The notes below the pieces were generated by a model that worked only from the letters and a program-made list of their open reading frames with translations, did not search any database and had not been told where the DNA came from. The translations under genes and the position numbers were made by a program. Of a stretch of 64,000 nucleotides of DNA, positions 37,868 through 49,477 are shown piece by piece. How positions within the stretch are numbered: position 1 is the first letter of the stretch; the number at the start of each line of letters is the position of its first letter. Source of the stretch: an uncultured Pelagibacteraceae bacterium (GTDB lineage Bacteria > Pseudomonadota > Alphaproteobacteria > Pelagibacterales > Pelagibacteraceae); contig CACJFS010000003.1 of the NCBI GenBank assembly GCA_902592715.1, positions 1-64,000 on the forward strand. The letters run 5' to 3'.

Positions 37868-38218
37868 ATGGACAAAATCTCTACTCTTCACAAAGATGTG
37901 GTCAATCTCTTAGATGCAAATAAAGCCCTAGATATTGTTTCAATAGATTTAGATGGAAAATCATCAATAGCGGATCAAATGATAATCGCTAGCGGGACGT
38001 CTTCAAGACATATCCAAGCTTTATCAGAACAAGTATATGAATACTTAAAAAAAAATGGTGTAAGCAATTGTAAAATTGAAGGAAGAGAAAGTAGTGATTG
38101 GAAACTTGTAGATGGAATTGATCTTATTATTCATATTTTCAATCCTGAAAAAAGAAAATTTTATGAATTAGAAAAAATATGGTCTGAATTAATTCCTAAA
38201 GAAAAAGTAATTATATGA
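37868..38218 (+). CDS. rsfS: Ribosome silencing factor RsfS
   Basis: The 116-residue protein of the Iojap/DUF143 family shows KALDIVSIDL, DQMIIASGTSSRHIQALS and IEGRESSDWKLVDGIDLIIH. It binds ribosomal protein L14 and blocks subunit joining in starvation. In most alphaproteobacteria rlmH follows, but here ctpA follows directly with an ATGA overlap. Confidence 0.95.
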   Translation: MDKISTLHKDVVNLLDANKALDIVSIDLDGKSSIADQMIIASGTSSRHIQALSEQVYEYLKKNGVSNCKIEGRESSDWKLVDGIDLIIHIFNPEKRKFYELEKIWSELIPKEKVII

Positions 38219-39360
38219 TGAAAAAACTTAAAACATATTTTTTATCATTATTTATTTATTTTTTTGTAACTAGTATTGTTGCCGTTTCAGGAGAAAATGA
38301 TATTTATAAAAAAATAGATGTTTTTTCAGAAGTCTTAGATAAAATTAATAAAGAATTTGTTGATGAGGTAAACCAAAGTGATGCAATGGATGCTGCAATC
38401 AATGGTGTTCTTCAATCCTTAGATCCTTATTCTGCTTATATGTCACCAGACTCTTATCAAAGTATGCAGACAGAAACGAGTGGAGAATTTGGAGGACTAG
38501 GAATTGAAGTGAGCATGGAAGCTGGAGTAATAAAAGTAATAACACCAATGGATGATTCACCTGCGGCTGAAGCAGGAGTTAAAGCTGGTGATTATATAGT
38601 AAGAATTAATGATATTCAGGTTCAAGGTAAATCTTTAAGTGAAGCAGTTGACATAATGAGGGGTCCTGTTGGATCAGATATTGAAATAACAGTTAGAAGA
38701 AGAGGTGAACGAAAGGCATTAATTTTTAATATAACTAGAGAAAAAATTAAAGTTTCATCAGTAAAATCTAAGATATTAGATAATCAAACTGGTTATTTAA
38801 GACTTACCTCTTTTAATGAAAACAGTAGTGGTCAAATCAGTGATAAAATTAAAGAGTTTAAAAAAAATAAAAATGTTAAAAATTATATTTTAGATTTGAG
38901 AAATAATCCTGGTGGACTACTTTCTCAGGCAATTAAAATTACAGATTTTTTTATAGATAGTGGAGAAATTGTTTCAACGAAAAGTAAAAGAAAATACGAA
39001 AGTAGGAAATTCTTTGCAAGAAAAGGTGATATAATAGATGGCAATACAATTGTTGTCTTAATAAATTATGGTTCAGCATCTGCATCTGAAATTGTGGCAG
39101 GGGCGCTAAAGGATCACAAAAGAGCAATAATAATTGGAGAAAATAGCTATGGTAAAGGCTCTGTACAATCAATTATTCCTCTCAAAAATAAAGGTGCAAT
39201 AAGATTGACTGTATCTAAATATTATCTTCCATCAGGGAAATCTATATCAGAAATAGGTGTCTCGCCTGATATTGAGGTAGCTGAAGGATCTGATGACTTT
39301 AGGTTTAATACTGATACAGACAATCAACTTCAATTCGCTCTAGAGCTTTTAAACGGCTAA
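38215..39360 (+). CDS. ctpA: Carboxy-terminal processing protease (S41)
   Basis: The 381-residue protein has an N-terminal signal/anchor (about 5-25), a PDZ domain (about 95-175; GLGIEVS, GVKAGDYIVRIND), and an S41 catalytic domain with S287 in NYGSASASE and K314 in YGKGSVQ. It should cut periplasmic proteins at their C termini. It sits between rsfS and rppH. The usual upstream M23 peptidase (EnvC-like) gene is absent from this locus. Confidence 0.93.
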   Translation: MMKKLKTYFLSLFIYFFVTSIVAVSGENDIYKKIDVFSEVLDKINKEFVDEVNQSDAMDAAINGVLQSLDPYSAYMSPDSYQSMQTETSGEFGGLGIEVSMEAGVIKVITPMDDSPAAEAGVKAGDYIVRINDIQVQGKSLSEAVDIMRGPVGSDIEITVRRRGERKALIFNITREKIKVSSVKSKILDNQTGYLRLTSFNENSSGQISDKIKEFKKNKNVKNYILDLRNNPGGLLSQAIKITDFFIDSGEIVSTKSKRKYESRKFFARKGDIIDGNTIVVLINYGSASASEIVAGALKDHKRAIIIGENSYGKGSVQSIIPLKNKGAIRLTVSKYYLPSGKSISEIGVSPDIEVAEGSDDFRFNTDTDNQLQFALELLNG

Positions 39361-39361
39361 A

Positions 39362-39841
39362 ATGAAAGAGAAATATAAAAATTTACCACTTAGAAGTGGT
39401 GTTGGGATAGTTGTTTTAAATAAAGAAAATAAAGTTTTTGTTGCAAAAAGAATAGATAATAAAAAAAACTTTTGGCAAATGCCACAAGGTGGGGTTGATA
39501 AGGGTGAAGACTTTTATGAGGCTGCAATTAGAGAATTAAAAGAAGAAACTAGTATTAAATCAGTAAGTTTAATTAAAAAAATTGATGGCTTACTTACCTA
39601 CCACTTACCAAATGAATTATTAGGAATTATTTGGAAAGGTAAATTTAAAGGTCAAAAACAACAATGGTATATAATGAGATTTAATGGTGACGAAAAAGAA
39701 ATTAATATTAATACAAAACATCCAGAATTTCTTGAATGGAGATGGGTAGATCCAGATAAAATTACTGAACTTGTGGTAAAATTTAAACTACATGTATACG
39801 AAAAAATTCAAGAAGAAGTAAAAAAAATTTTAGTTAATTGA
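39362..39841 (+). CDS. rppH: RNA pyrophosphohydrolase RppH
   Basis: The 159-residue Nudix protein shows RSGVGIVVLN, FWQMPQGGVDKGE and the Nudix helix with AIRELKEETSI. The QMPQGG form is typical of RppH/IalA, which removes pyrophosphate from mRNA 5' ends and starts decay. It is the last gene of the operon. It overlaps the convergent atpC by 12 bases. Confidence 0.93.
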   Translation: MKEKYKNLPLRSGVGIVVLNKENKVFVAKRIDNKKNFWQMPQGGVDKGEDFYEAAIRELKEETSIKSVSLIKKIDGLLTYHLPNELLGIIWKGKFKGQKQQWYIMRFNGDEKEININTKHPEFLEWRWVDPDKITELVVKFKLHVYEKIQEEVKKILVN

Positions 39842-40221
39842 TTTTAATACTTCAAGTTTTTGATCAAGCAAATATTTTTCCTGATCATTTATATCAGACT
39901 TATTAAGTTCTTCCTCAGCAGATTTCTGAATTTCTGAAATTTTTTCTTTATCAATGTCTTTTAAATTTAAAATAAGACTTGTAAGTATAGAAAGATTATT
40001 ATCTTTAAATTCAATTATTCCATCATTTACATAAAAACTTTCCTCGCCAGACTTTGAAAATATTTTAATTATTCCTGGTTTTAAAAAAGAAATAATAGAA
40101 ATATGGTCTTTTAAAATCCCTATCTCACCTTCAAATGCAGGGACAACTACCTCGGTGACATCATTTTTAGATAAAAATGATTTTTCAGGGTTTACTATTT
40201 CTACAGAATATTCTTCGCTCA

Positions 40222-40222
<1 letters not shown>
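39830..40222 (-). CDS. atpC: F1 ATP synthase epsilon subunit
   Basis: The 130-residue protein has the N-terminal beta-sandwich of epsilon (VEIVNPEKSFLS, VVVPAFEGEIGIL, HISIISFLKPGII) and a short helical C-terminal hairpin. It belongs to the central stalk and couples rotation to catalysis. It is the last gene of the F1 operon; one base is shared with the atpD stop. Confidence 0.93.
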
Positions 40223-42518
<2,296 letters not shown>

Positions 42519-42524
42519 TATTTT

Positions 42525-44060
42525 TTATGATTTAAAATCTTTCTTAAGTTGTAAAATAATTTCATTCAATTCTTTTTCTTTATCATCTTCAAGTTTTCCT
42601 GAAGCTGTTATTGACTCAATAATATCTGGCTTTTCAGATTTACATTTTTCAATAATTTTACTCTCAAAACTTGAAATATCCTTTTGTTCAATATCATCAA
42701 GATGTCCTCTAACTCCACAAAATACAGAAATGACTTGTTCTGCAACTGTCATGGGAGAATATTGATTTTGCTTTAAAAGTTCAGTTAACTTTGATCCTCT
42801 ATTAAGTAATTTCTGAGTAGACGCATCAAGGTCTGAACCAAATTGTGCAAACGCAGCCATTTCACGATATTGTGCAAGCTCCAATTTCATGGACCCTGAA
42901 ACTTTCTTCATCGCTTTAGTTTGAGCAGATGATCCAACTCTTGATACGGATAATCCAACATTTATGGCAGGTCTTATGCCTTGGTTAAAAAGTTCAGTTT
43001 CAAGAAATATTTGACCATCAGTAATTGAAATAACATTTGTTGGTATAAATGCGGAGACATCACCACCTTGGGTTTCGATTATTGGAAGAGCGGTTAATGA
43101 TCCTCCACCATGCTCATCACTTAATTTTGCAGCTCTTTCAAGTAATCTACTATGTAAGTAAAACACGTCTCCAGGATATGCTTCTCTTCCTGGAGGTCTT
43201 CTTAATAGAAGTGACATTTGTCTATATGCAACAGCTTGTTTTGATAAATCATCATATATAATCAATGCATGCATCCCATTATCTCTAAAATACTCACCCA
43301 TAGTACATCCAGTGTAAGGGGCTAAAAATTGTAAAGGTGCTGCATCTGATGCAGTTGCTGCAACTATTGTTGTGTATTCCATCGCACCAGCTTCTTCTAG
43401 TGTTTTTTCAATCTGTCTAACTGTAGATCTCTTTTGGCCTACGGCCACATAAATACAATACAATTTTTTCTTCTCATCACCTGACTCGTTGATTTTTTTC
43501 TGATTTATAATAGCGTCAATAGCAACTGCTGTTTTGCCTGTTTGTCTGTCACCAATAATTAATTCTCTTTGTCCTCTTCCAATTGGAACTAGACTATCAA
43601 TTGATTTAAGACCAGTCTGCATTGGTTCACTTACAGATTTACGTGGAATTATACCAGGAGCTTTAACCTCAACCCTACTTCTTTTTAAACTTTTATCTAA
43701 CGCACCTTTTCCATCAATTGGATTTCCTAAACCATCAACTACTCTACCGAGTAATTCTTTTCCAACTGGTGTATCAACAATCGCACCAGTTCTTTTTACA
43801 GTATCACCTTCTTTAACCGCTCTATCATCACCAAAAATTACAACACCAACATTTTCACTCTCCAGGTTTAATGCCATTCCTTTCGAACCATCAGAGAATT
43901 CTACCATTTCTCCAGCTTGAACATTATCTAATCCATAAATTCTTGCTATACCATCTCCTACTGATAAAACTTGACCAACCTCTGTAACCTCAGCTTTATC
44001 TCCAAACTTTTTAATTTGTTCTTTTAATATTTTTGTAACTTCTGAAGGATTTATTTCCAT
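42525..44060 (-). CDS. atpA: F1 ATP synthase alpha subunit
   Basis: The 511-residue protein starts [19 protein letters not shown]. It carries Walker [12 protein letters not shown], the arginine-finger region [19 protein letters not shown] and [14 protein letters not shown]. It makes the non-catalytic nucleotide sites of F1. It abuts atpH with no gap. Confidence 0.98.
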   Translation of the reverse strand: MEINPSEVTKILKEQIKKFGDKAEVTEVGQVLSVGDGIARIYGLDNVQAGEMVEFSDGSKGMALNLESENVGVVIFGDDRAVKEGDTVKRTGAIVDTPVGKELLGRVVDGLGNPIDGKGALDKSLKRSRVEVKAPGIIPRKSVSEPMQTGLKSIDSLVPIGRGQRELIIGDRQTGKTAVAIDAIINQKKINESGDEKKKLYCIYVAVGQKRSTVRQIEKTLEEAGAMEYTTIVAATASDAAPLQFLAPYTGCTMGEYFRDNGMHALIIYDDLSKQAVAYRQMSLLLRRPPGREAYPGDVFYLHSRLLERAAKLSDEHGGGSLTALPIIETQGGDVSAFIPTNVISITDGQIFLETELFNQGIRPAINVGLSVSRVGSSAQTKAMKKVSGSMKLELAQYREMAAFAQFGSDLDASTQKLLNRGSKLTELLKQNQYSPMTVAEQVISVFCGVRGHLDDIEQKDISSFESKIIEKCKSEKPDIIESITASGKLEDDKEKELNEIILQLKKDFKS

Positions 44061-44618
44061 TTAAGCCTCTATCATTGTATTTTCGATTTGTTGTAATTTA
44101 TTTTTAATAGAGGTATCTACCATAATACTACCAACTTGTATTACTAAACCTCCAATTAAACTCTTATCATATTTATAGTCTAATTTTATTTTCGCGTTAA
44201 AATTTTGAGACAATTCATCTTTTATTTTATTTACTTGTTCTCCTGATAATTCTTTAGAAGAAATTAGTTCAGCTTTTACTTCTCCTCTTTTTTTTGAACA
44301 AGTATCAACAAAATCTTTGAGAATTGTTTTTAAATAAAAAAATCTTCTTTTAGATATTAGAAAACCTAAGAATTTTGATAGTAAAGAGTTTAATTTATAA
44401 TTATTAGCAATCATATTGATTACATCCTGAAGTTCATTTACAGAGTTAGTTGGATCTTTAATTAATGAACTAAAATCTTTGCTCTCATGTATTAATTTTA
44501 ATAAAGATATTGATTGTTCTTCAACTTCATCTACTGAATTATTTTCTTTAGCTAGCTCATATAGTGCTAAGGAATATCTACCTGCTGTGGTAACTGAAAA
44601 ACTGTTATTTTTACTCAA
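44061..44618 (-). CDS. atpH: F1 ATP synthase delta subunit
   Basis: The 185-residue protein shows AGRYSLALYELAKENN at the N terminus and the conserved GLVIQVGSIMVDTSIKNKL near the end, both typical of delta (OSCP-like) subunits. The start is TTG (44616-44618). There is no ATG upstream in frame, and the aligned N terminus needs this codon. It is the first gene of the F1 operon; the F0 genes are not in this window. Confidence 0.92.
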   Translation of the reverse strand: MSKNNSFSVTTAGRYSLALYELAKENNSVDEVEEQSISLLKLIHESKDFSSLIKDPTNSVNELQDVINMIANNYKLNSLLSKFLGFLISKRRFFYLKTILKDFVDTCSKKRGEVKAELISSKELSGEQVNKIKDELSQNFNAKIKLDYKYDKSLIGGLVIQVGSIMVDTSIKNKLQQIENTMIEA

Positions 44619-44715
44619 TTTTGACTCTTTATTTTAGAAGATTTTCTGGATTAAGTAGCATATGCATTTGATGTCTTCAAGCATCAGATTAACAATTTAA
44701 TATCTATTTTGTCTC

Positions 44716-46671
44716 TTAATTAAAGGTTATTGGATCCACATCAACTGTCAGTTTTATTTCACTAGGTAATTTGTGCTTATTCAATATTTCAGCCAACTTA
44801 TTTTGTATTTTCGACCCCTTTTTTGACCTTATTAGGAGCCTTTGGCGATATTTTCCTTTAACTCTATAAATAGGTGCATTCACAGGTCCTAAAACTTTAT
44901 CATCAAGAGAACTTAGGAGTACTTGTTTTAAATTTTGAGACTCTTCATCTAAATTATTCTCTTTAGAGGAAGTAAGTATTAATGAAATAAATCTTTCAAA
45001 TGGTGGAAGATTATTTTTCTCTCTTAATTTCAATTCATTATCTAAAAAAATAAATGGGTCATGGTGAGTAATTTGATTTATTATATTTCGATTAATACCA
45101 AAAGTTTGAAAATATACTTTAGCAGGTTTACCAGTCCTTCCTGCTCTTCCTGATAACTGGTGGTATAGTTGAAGATTTTTTTCAGCTGTTCTAAGATCGT
45201 GACCATTAGATGTTAAATCAATATCTAGAACAACAATGCAATTTAAATTTGGAAAATGAAAACCTTTTGAAATTAATTGTGTCCCAATTAAAATATCAAC
45301 TTCACCATTTATTATACTTTCAAGTTGATCTTTAGACGATTTTTTGTTCATGGTATCGCTTGAAAAAATAGATATTTTTTTGTCAGGAAATAATATCTTT
45401 ACTTCCTCCGCTATTCTTTCAACACCTGGACCACTAAAAACAAAATCACAAGTGTTTCCTTTGCTACAATTTCTATTTAATTTACTTTTGAAACCACAAT
45501 AATGACAAAGTAAAATATTTTTACCTTTATGATATACTAAATTTATAGAACAGTTTGGGCAGGAGTATACTTTTACACAATTTTTGCATAGAGCATAAGG
45601 TGCAAAACCTCTTCTATTCATAAAAAATAAAACTTGATCATTTTTTTTTAAATGATCTTTAACCTTTTTCAAAGTTTCAGTAGCAATCCATGATTGTTTA
45701 TTTAATCTGCTATTATTTAAATCAATTATTTCAAATGAAGGGAGATTTGCATCTTTATATCTTTTAATTAATCTCGAGATGGAATACTTATTTTTTTTAA
45801 CATTTGCATATGTTTCTATTGATGGAACTGAAGTTACAAGGTTAATGGGTATATTTTCAAAGTTAGCTCTAGCTATTGCCATATCCCTTGCATTATAAAT
45901 AACACCTTCATCTTGCTTAAATGATTGATCATGTTCTTCATCAATTACTATTAGTCCTATTTTTTTAAATGGCAAAAAAAGAGACGATCTTGCCCCTATA
46001 ACTACCTTTATTAATCCTGATGCGACTCCACTCCAAATAATTTTTTTTCTTTTTGGCGTTACTCCCGAATGCCAAATTGCAGCTTTAAAACCAAAAAATT
46101 CCTCAAATTTTTTCTCAAATTCTGAGGTAAGTCCTATTTCTGGCAGTAAAATTATTGCCTGATAGCCTTTTTTTAAGATTTCCTCTATTTGCTTGAAATA
46201 TACAATTGTTTTTCCAGATCCAGTTGTTCCTTGAAGCAAATGTACTCTAAATTCTCCATTTTTTTTTAACATTTCTTTAAAGACTTTATTTTGATCTTCA
46301 GAAAGTTTAAAATTTTGCCTAGTTTTTTTATTATTAAAGATTAGATATTCTTTATCATCAAGTTTGGTTATTGCATCACCACCAATTAAATGAAGTTTTA
46401 AACACATACCAATCGGTACCAAATTATAATTTGAGAACCAATTCAAAAAATTTATTGTTTCAATTTTCAAAGGATTTATTTGGATAATAGATTTAATTTT
46501 TTTAAGTTTAAATTTTTTTTGAATTTTCTTTTCAAATGAGTTCCAAACAACACCTGTTAAATCCTTTTTTCCAAATGGTACCTTCACATAAGTTCCTGGA
46601 CTTAATTTTTTATCAAATTCGTATGTAAAAGGGTGGTTGAAAATATTTGGTAATAAAACTGGAATTTGCAT
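44716..46671 (-). CDS. priA: Primosomal replication-restart helicase PriA
   Basis: The 651-residue superfamily 2 helicase has an N-terminal 3' DNA-binding region, Walker A GTTGSGKTIVYF, DEEHDQSFKQDEG and LIGTQLISKGFHFPN. A zinc-binding module has eight cysteines (CKNC, CPNC, CHYC and the CSKGNTC pair). The length is somewhat short of E. coli's 732. It reloads the replisome at stalled forks. Placement just upstream of atpH is common in alphaproteobacteria. A 97-base gap to atpH holds only a weak 5-base-pair inverted repeat (44669-44686). Confidence 0.95.
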   Translation of the reverse strand: MQIPVLLPNIFNHPFTYEFDKKLSPGTYVKVPFGKKDLTGVVWNSFEKKIQKKFKLKKIKSIIQINPLKIETINFLNWFSNYNLVPIGMCLKLHLIGGDAITKLDDKEYLIFNNKKTRQNFKLSEDQNKVFKEMLKKNGEFRVHLLQGTTGSGKTIVYFKQIEEILKKGYQAIILLPEIGLTSEFEKKFEEFFGFKAAIWHSGVTPKRKKIIWSGVASGLIKVVIGARSSLFLPFKKIGLIVIDEEHDQSFKQDEGVIYNARDMAIARANFENIPINLVTSVPSIETYANVKKNKYSISRLIKRYKDANLPSFEIIDLNNSRLNKQSWIATETLKKVKDHLKKNDQVLFFMNRRGFAPYALCKNCVKVYSCPNCSINLVYHKGKNILLCHYCGFKSKLNRNCSKGNTCDFVFSGPGVERIAEEVKILFPDKKISIFSSDTMNKKSSKDQLESIINGEVDILIGTQLISKGFHFPNLNCIVVLDIDLTSNGHDLRTAEKNLQLYHQLSGRAGRTGKPAKVYFQTFGINRNIINQITHHDPFIFLDNELKLREKNNLPPFERFISLILTSSKENNLDEESQNLKQVLLSSLDDKVLGPVNAPIYRVKGKYRQRLLIRSKKGSKIQNKLAEILNKHKLPSEIKLTVDVDPITFN

Positions 46672-48024
46672 TTATTTCAACCAAGAATACTTATCTTGGT
46701 AATCCTTAAATAGATTATAATATTTCGAATACTTATCAGTATTATAGCTAGTAATCTCATTCCTGATTTGAATATTGCTTGTCGTTCTAATATCTAAATC
46801 ATCTCTCTTATAAAATTCGAGAGCATTTGCATCCCATTTTAAACCACAAAAATTAAATATTTCTTTAGAAATTTTTTCTTTATTTTGTGTAAGATTTTCA
46901 AGAGATACATCATGTATGATACTCGGATATTTTTTTTTAAAATATTTTATTATTTTTGTATAGTTATCGATATAAGTAATTATGTTTTGTATACTATGTG
47001 TCCAAGATAAGTCAGGTAGTAATGATTGATAAATTCCTACAATGGAGTCCTTAAGACTTCTATGACAATGTAAAAATTTAGCTTTAGGGAATATACTTAG
47101 TATAAAATCAATGTTAAAGAAATTCTCTAAAGATTTATCTACAAAATAATTTACATCTTTTTCAATCAAAGAGAATTGGGAATATTTCTTATTCACAAAA
47201 TTTTTAAATTCATTGACTTTAAAATTAAATATTTCTTTCTTTTCATCATTTAATGATATTTTAGAAGAAAGTTGATTTATTACACCCATATTAATGAAAG
47301 CAGATTCTCCAAACGATGGAATATTGTTTTCTGAAGAAGTTATAATTGCTTCAACTAGTGTTGATCCTGATCTTGGTAAGCCTATAATAAATATTGGTGA
47401 AATATCATTAAATAAATAATCTTTTTTATCATTTTCTATAAAATTTGACTGATTGTAATGTTCTAAAATTATTTTTGAATAATACTTTTGTGATTGAAGG
47501 TTATAGTTTTTTTTAAAGTCAAAACAAAGGCTGTGTGAATTATTTAAAAAAGCTAACTCTTTTTCAATGTTTCTCTCTTTCTTTTCTTTTTTAGATAGTA
47601 AGAATTCGGATAAAAACTTTTCTAAAATATTTGCATTCGGATTGTCATTAATTTGTTTAATAATTTCAAAGTGACTTGTTTTAAGAAAATTTGGTTTTAA
47701 TGTGAAAATTCCATAATAGGCTCTAATATCTCTTATATTTATATCTAGAACTTTAAGATAAGTTGATAATGATTTTTCTATATCACCAGTAGACTGCTCT
47801 AAATATGCAACTTTTAAATAAGTATTTAAAGATTTAGGATCTATTTTTTTGCATTTGTCAAAAAATTTTAGACTCTTTTTTATATTCTTTAATTCAAAAT
47901 TAATAATTGCAAGATTATAATTAATTTCGAAGTTATTATTATTTTTATTCAAATCTAGAAAAATTTTTTCTGCATCTTTAAAATTTTTTTGTGAAAGAAA
48001 TTTTTTTCCTAAATCTAAACTCAT
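46672..48024 (-). CDS. TPR-repeat sulfotransferase
   Basis: About 450 residues from ATG 48024; the frame extends only to a GTG at 48039. The first 110 residues are TPR-like helices (QKNFKDAEKIF, SLNTYLKVAYLEQSTGDIEK). The second half is a PAPS-dependent sulfotransferase with the 5'-phosphosulfate loop IIGLPRSGSTLVEAI and the 3'-phosphate motif CHRSLKDSIVGIYQSL. The acceptor could be a protein, lipid or sugar and cannot be read from sequence. It lies between lpdA and priA, an unrelated neighbourhood, and abuts priA without a gap. Confidence 0.82.
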   Translation of the reverse strand: MSLDLGKKFLSQKNFKDAEKIFLDLNKNNNNFEINYNLAIINFELKNIKKSLKFFDKCKKIDPKSLNTYLKVAYLEQSTGDIEKSLSTYLKVLDINIRDIRAYYGIFTLKPNFLKTSHFEIIKQINDNPNANILEKFLSEFLLSKKEKKERNIEKELAFLNNSHSLCFDFKKNYNLQSQKYYSKIILEHYNQSNFIENDKKDYLFNDISPIFIIGLPRSGSTLVEAIITSSENNIPSFGESAFINMGVINQLSSKISLNDEKKEIFNFKVNEFKNFVNKKYSQFSLIEKDVNYFVDKSLENFFNIDFILSIFPKAKFLHCHRSLKDSIVGIYQSLLPDLSWTHSIQNIITYIDNYTKIIKYFKKKYPSIIHDVSLENLTQNKEKISKEIFNFCGLKWDANALEFYKRDDLDIRTTSNIQIRNEITSYNTDKYSKYYNLFKDYQDKYSWLK

Positions 48025-48082
48025 ACTTAAATATATCACTACTATACAATTAATATAATGAAAGATATGATTTTAAATAAAT

Positions 48083-49477
48083 CTAAGAGTGTATTTGTCT
48101 TTTATCAACTGATAGAGCTGCTTCTTTAATTGCTTCTGAGAAAGTAGGATGTGCATGACAAGTTCTTGCTATATCCTCTGAGCTTGCTCCAAATTCCATA
48201 GCTACTGACATCTCAGCAATCATTTCACCAGCATGTGGACCAATTATGTGCACTCCTAAAACTCTATCTGTTTTACTTTCAGCTAATATTTTTACGAATC
48301 CCTCTGGCTCATTTATTGCTTTAGCCCTTGAGTTTGCCGTAAAAGGGAATTTACCAACTTTAAAGTTTATTTTTTTTTCTTTTAATTCTTCCTCATTTTT
48401 ACCAACATAGGCTACCTCTGGTGAAGTATAAATTACACCTGGTATGATATCATAATTCACATGACCTGACTGTCCAGCAATTAGCTCTGCTACAGCTATT
48501 CCTTCCTCTTCAGCTTTATGAGCCAACATAGGTCCATCTATAACATCTCCTATTGCGTAAACATTTTGTACATTGGTTTCAAAATTTTTATTAACTTTTA
48601 TTTTTCCTTTTTTATCAAGATTTACTCCAATTTTTTCTAAATTTAATTTATCTGTGTAGGGTTTTCTTCCAACAGAAATCAAAACTACATCGGCTTCAAT
48701 ATTATTTTTTGAATCTTTATTTGTCGTTTCTATAACTACTCCTTTGTCATTTTTAGTAATTTTTTCAACTTTAGTATTTAATTCAAATTTAATATTCTGT
48801 TTTTTTAAAATTTTCATAAATTCATTTGAAATTTCTTTATCGAGTCCTGGGGTGATGTGATCTAAATATTCTACGACGTGAACCTCAGTTCCTAATCTTG
48901 ACCAAACTGAACCCATCTCCAATCCAATATAACCACCCCCAACAATAACCATTTTTTTTGGAAGCTTAGAAATATTAAGAGCTCCTGTTGATGAAAGAAT
49001 TTTTTTTTCATCAAAATCTATTCCTGGAAGTGATAAAGGTTCTGATCCTGTGCTTATTATAGTTTTATCAGTTTTAATTTTTATTTCTGATTTATCATTT
49101 TTGACTAATATTTCATTTTTTTCATTAAAAGATCCCACCCCTTTAATGTAAGTAACTTTGTTTTTTTTAAATAAAAACTCCACTCCTTTCGTAAGTGTTG
49201 CAACAGAGCTTTCTTTATTGCTCATCATTTTTTCCAGATTTAGCTTAATTTCACCAGTTTCAATGCCAATATTAGAGAAATTTTTAGCTTTATGAAAACT
49301 TTCAGACATATTTAATAGGCTTTTAGAAGGAATACATCCTATATTAAGACAAGTGCCTCCCAAAGATCCTCTGGCCTCTACACATGCAGTTTTTAATCCT
49401 AATTGTGATAATCTAATTGCACATACATATCCTGCAGGTCCTCCTCCGATTACAGTAACATCAAATTTTTCAGCCAT
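48083..49477 (-). CDS. lpdA: Dihydrolipoyl dehydrogenase (E3)
   Basis: The 464-residue flavoprotein has FAD motif VIGGGPAGYVCAIR, the redox disulfide in GGTCLNIGCIPSKSLL, NAD motif VIVGGGYIGLEMGS and the C-terminal HAHPTFSEA with the catalytic histidine. It reoxidises lipoyl groups. Its place after sucA-sucB makes it the E3 of 2-oxoglutarate dehydrogenase, though it may also serve other lipoyl complexes. One base is shared with the sucB stop. Confidence 0.97.
   Translation of the reverse strand: MAEKFDVTVIGGGPAGYVCAIRLSQLGLKTACVEARGSLGGTCLNIGCIPSKSLLNMSESFHKAKNFSNIGIETGEIKLNLEKMMSNKESSVATLTKGVEFLFKKNKVTYIKGVGSFNEKNEILVKNDKSEIKIKTDKTIISTGSEPLSLPGIDFDEKKILSSTGALNISKLPKKMVIVGGGYIGLEMGSVWSRLGTEVHVVEYLDHITPGLDKEISNEFMKILKKQNIKFELNTKVEKITKNDKGVVIETTNKDSKNNIEADVVLISVGRKPYTDKLNLEKIGVNLDKKGKIKVNKNFETNVQNVYAIGDVIDGPMLAHKAEEEGIAVAELIAGQSGHVNYDIIPGVIYTSPEVAYVGKNEEELKEKKINFKVGKFPFTANSRAKAINEPEGFVKILAESKTDRVLGVHIIGPHAGEMIAEMSVAMEFGASSEDIARTCHAHPTFSEAIKEAALSVDKRQIHS

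Noticed and set aside
43534..43920. A 128-codon open frame on the plus strand inside atpA
   Set aside because: Antisense to the nucleotide-binding domain of the alpha subunit; long open mirrors of low-bias, highly expressed genes are expected.
44669..44686. Inverted repeat TGATG / CATCA in the priA-atpH gap, considered as a terminator or operator for the ATP synthase operon
   Set aside because: Only five base pairs with an 8-base loop and no T tract in either direction. A candidate promoter around it (TTGAAG, TACTTA) has a poor -10, so I do not list either.
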